In this document: positions 23,465 through 24,718 of the stretch, piece by piece | Position numbering within the stretch: position 1 is the stretch's first letter | How the letters are laid out: the number at the start of each line of letters is the position of its first letter | Assembly (NCBI GenBank): GCA_023441125.1 | Contig: JAEZQV010000067.1 | Coordinates: forward strand, 1-24,718 | Source of the DNA: Bacillota bacterium | GTDB taxonomy: Bacteria > Bacillota_C > Negativicutes > Sporomusales > Sporomusaceae | Direction of reading: 5' to 3' | Length of the DNA: 24,718 bases | Notes under the pieces: generated by a model | Databases searched by the model: none | The model's input: the letters and a program-made list of their open reading frames with translations, nothing else | What the model was told of the DNA's origin: nothing | Translations under genes and position numbers: made by a program

Positions 23465-24137
23465 GAGGCGCCTCCAGTTTAAAGCCCACCCCTCTTACGT
23501 TTTGAATAACCACGTCACCTTCCGGTAAATTGATTTTCTTCCGCAGCAATCGCACATAAGCATCCAGGTTATTCGGGGAAACGTCCGCCTCCAGGCCCCA
23601 GACCCGGTCTAAGATAACCGCCCGGGGAACTACCTGCCCTTTGTTTTGCACCAGCAAATCCAACAGCTGAAATTCACGGCTGGTAAGCTGAACTTCATGA
23701 TCGGCAAACCGTACACAGTGGTTGGAACGATTCAAAATCAGCTCGCCGATTTGTACGATATCTTCCTGCAGCTTGGCGCTGCTGCGGCGCGATAACGCCC
23801 TGAGCCGGGCCAGCAGTTCGGCGAATTCAAACGGTTTTACGAGATAATCGTCAGCGCCGCTGTCTAGACCTAATACTCTGTCGACAACATCGTCTTTGGC
23901 TGTAAGCATTAAAACAGCGCCCTGATAGCCGTCCTTGCGTAAATTTTTACATACCTCAAGTCCGGTTTGACCAGGCATCATCCAGTCTAAAACAACTACA
24001 TCATAAGGCGAATGCAGGGCGTACTCCAGCGCCGAGTCTCCCCGCGTCACCCAGTCAACCTGCATTTCAGCCTTTATTAACATACATTTTATCAAATTAC
24101 CTAGTTTGACATCATCTTCAGCAAGCAATATGCGCAT
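23454..24137 (-). CDS. OmpR/PhoB-family response regulator
   Basis: 227 residues. The receiver domain has the acidic pair Asp8/Asp9, phospho-acceptor Asp51 (VVVLDWMMPG), Thr79 and Lys101 (LVKPFEFAELLARL). The C-terminal winged helix (about 128-225) ends in YVRLLRKKINLPEGDVVIQNVRGVGF, typical of OmpR-type DNA binding. ATG has AAGGAG upstream. The kinase gene follows with an 11-bp overlap, so the two form a cognate pair. Only 34 bp separate it from the membrane-protein gene before it, so all three are probably one transcript. Confidence 0.96.
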   Translation of the reverse strand: MRILLAEDDVKLGNLIKCMLIKAEMQVDWVTRGDSALEYALHSPYDVVVLDWMMPGQTGLEVCKNLRKDGYQGAVLMLTAKDDVVDRVLGLDSGADDYLVKPFEFAELLARLRALSRRSSAKLQEDIVQIGELILNRSNHCVRFADHEVQLTSREFQLLDLLVQNKGQVVPRAVILDRVWGLEADVSPNNLDAYVRLLRKKINLPEGDVVIQNVRGVGFKLEAPHVC

Positions 24138-24171
24138 TGGCCGGCTCCTTCCTTATGGCGGCCGCCGTGGA

Positions 24172-24718
24172 TCACCGGCCGTCAAGGCAATAGTAGTTAT
24201 ACCCGTTTTTACTCTCTACCAGTTCAGGGTTACGGTCTTGTACCTCCGCCAGAAAACTTTTTCTTTTCTCTTCAGGTACTATAATTACTATACTACCCTT
24301 TGCCGAATCCGTCACGAACTTTGCTAACGGCTCGGTCGGCATGGTATATTTGCTTGACCAGTCCAATCCTCCCGGCTGCGGTGTTGCCCCTGCCGGCGTA
24401 AGTTTGACCGCTGTTTTACCACTGTAATATACGGCCGAGGTGCTGTAAAAGTCATAAAAACCCACTTTAGCCTCATTATAGCCGGTCATAATTTGCGCCA
24501 TGTCTTTTCCCGACTTACTGTCAGCCATGGCCGGAAAAGCGAACAGTGACAGGGTCATATACACCACAATTTGGCACACACTGAACAAAGCAAGCACCTG
24601 CCTGGCATGCTGCCCTTTGACCTGCCGCCAGGCGAACAGGGTTATGATCATTAAACTGCTTACGGCGGCAACCAGCCACATGCTGCCGATATAACGATAA
24701 GCCGCAGCAACATAACCC
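24172..24718 (-). CDS. Membrane glycosyltransferase-like protein (ArnT/GT39-like), C-terminal part
   Basis: The frame is open to the window edge, so the 5' part is missing; an internal ATG at 24681 need not be the start. The visible 180 or so residues comprise two membrane segments and a soluble domain of about 115 residues with 'GYNEAKVGFYDFYSTSAVYYSG' and a final 'RNPELVESKNGYNYYCLD'. This arrangement, several membrane helices then a small periplasmic alpha/beta domain with 'yds..YYl.r'-like text, resembles the C terminus of ArnT-type GT39/GT83 transferases that use polyprenyl-phosphate sugars. The assignment is tentative because the catalytic N-terminal loops are outside the window. Confidence 0.5.
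   Translation of the reverse strand, partial: GYVAAAYRYIGSMWLVAAVSSLMIITLFAWRQVKGQHARQVLALFSVCQIVVYMTLSLFAFPAMADSKSGKDMAQIMTGYNEAKVGFYDFYSTSAVYYSGKTAVKLTPAGATPQPGGLDWSSKYTMPTEPLAKFVTDSAKGSIVIIVPEEKRKSFLAEVQDRNPELVESKNGYNYYCLDGR

Overview
The window looks like the chromosome of a Firmicutes-lineage bacterium with about 50-55% GC. Supporting signs are strong AAGGAG-type ribosome binding sites with frequent GTG and TTG starts, Firmicutes-style riboswitches, and a Bacillus-type PurF with iron-sulfur cysteines. A possible ArnT-like lipid A glycosyltransferase next to a two-component system would suit a diderm Firmicute such as the Sporomusa group of Negativicutes. That placement is an inference. 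No tRNA, rRNA, CRISPR array or insertion sequence was seen.

Layout. 1-189: 3' end of a GGDEF gene. 137-2772: azlCD (branched-chain amino acid export family) divergent from a MocR-type regulator, with a perfect 11-bp inverted repeat between them. 2847-4380: an HD-family phosphohydrolase, a secreted SIMPL-domain protein and a shared bidirectional terminator. 4397-12330: a purine block, all on the minus strand. Its transcription order is PurBox-like operator, sigma-A-like promoter, guanine aptamer, PRPP aptamer, intrinsic terminator, NCS2 purine permease, second terminator, then purE-purC-purF-purM-purN-purH. 12354-18104: NlpC/P60 hydrolase, a GNAT-ubiX pair, an acyl-CoA ligase, rsgA behind a leader with a possible 21-codon ORF, and a DJ-1/PfpI protein. 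18167-20852: a YeiH-type transporter with a small unknown partner and an attenuator-like leader, preceded by a SAM-I riboswitch controlling a stand-alone aspartokinase-like ACT protein. 20873-24718: a membrane glycosyltransferase, a histidine kinase/response regulator pair and the 3' end of another membrane glycosyltransferase-like gene.

The most notable object is the purine leader at 12003-12330. A guanine aptamer (67 nt) and a PRPP/ykkC-2b aptamer (about 119 nt) lie one nucleotide apart. The 3' strand of the PRPP aptamer P1 is also part of the 5' arm of the terminator. A PurR-like operator lies just upstream of the -35 box. Tandem guanine-PRPP riboswitches are known as natural two-input logic gates. 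Here one sits in front of a purine permease at the head of a de novo purine cluster, apparently beneath a protein operator that may also answer to PRPP. A second RNA-controlled unit is the SAM-I riboswitch in front of the free-standing ACT protein.
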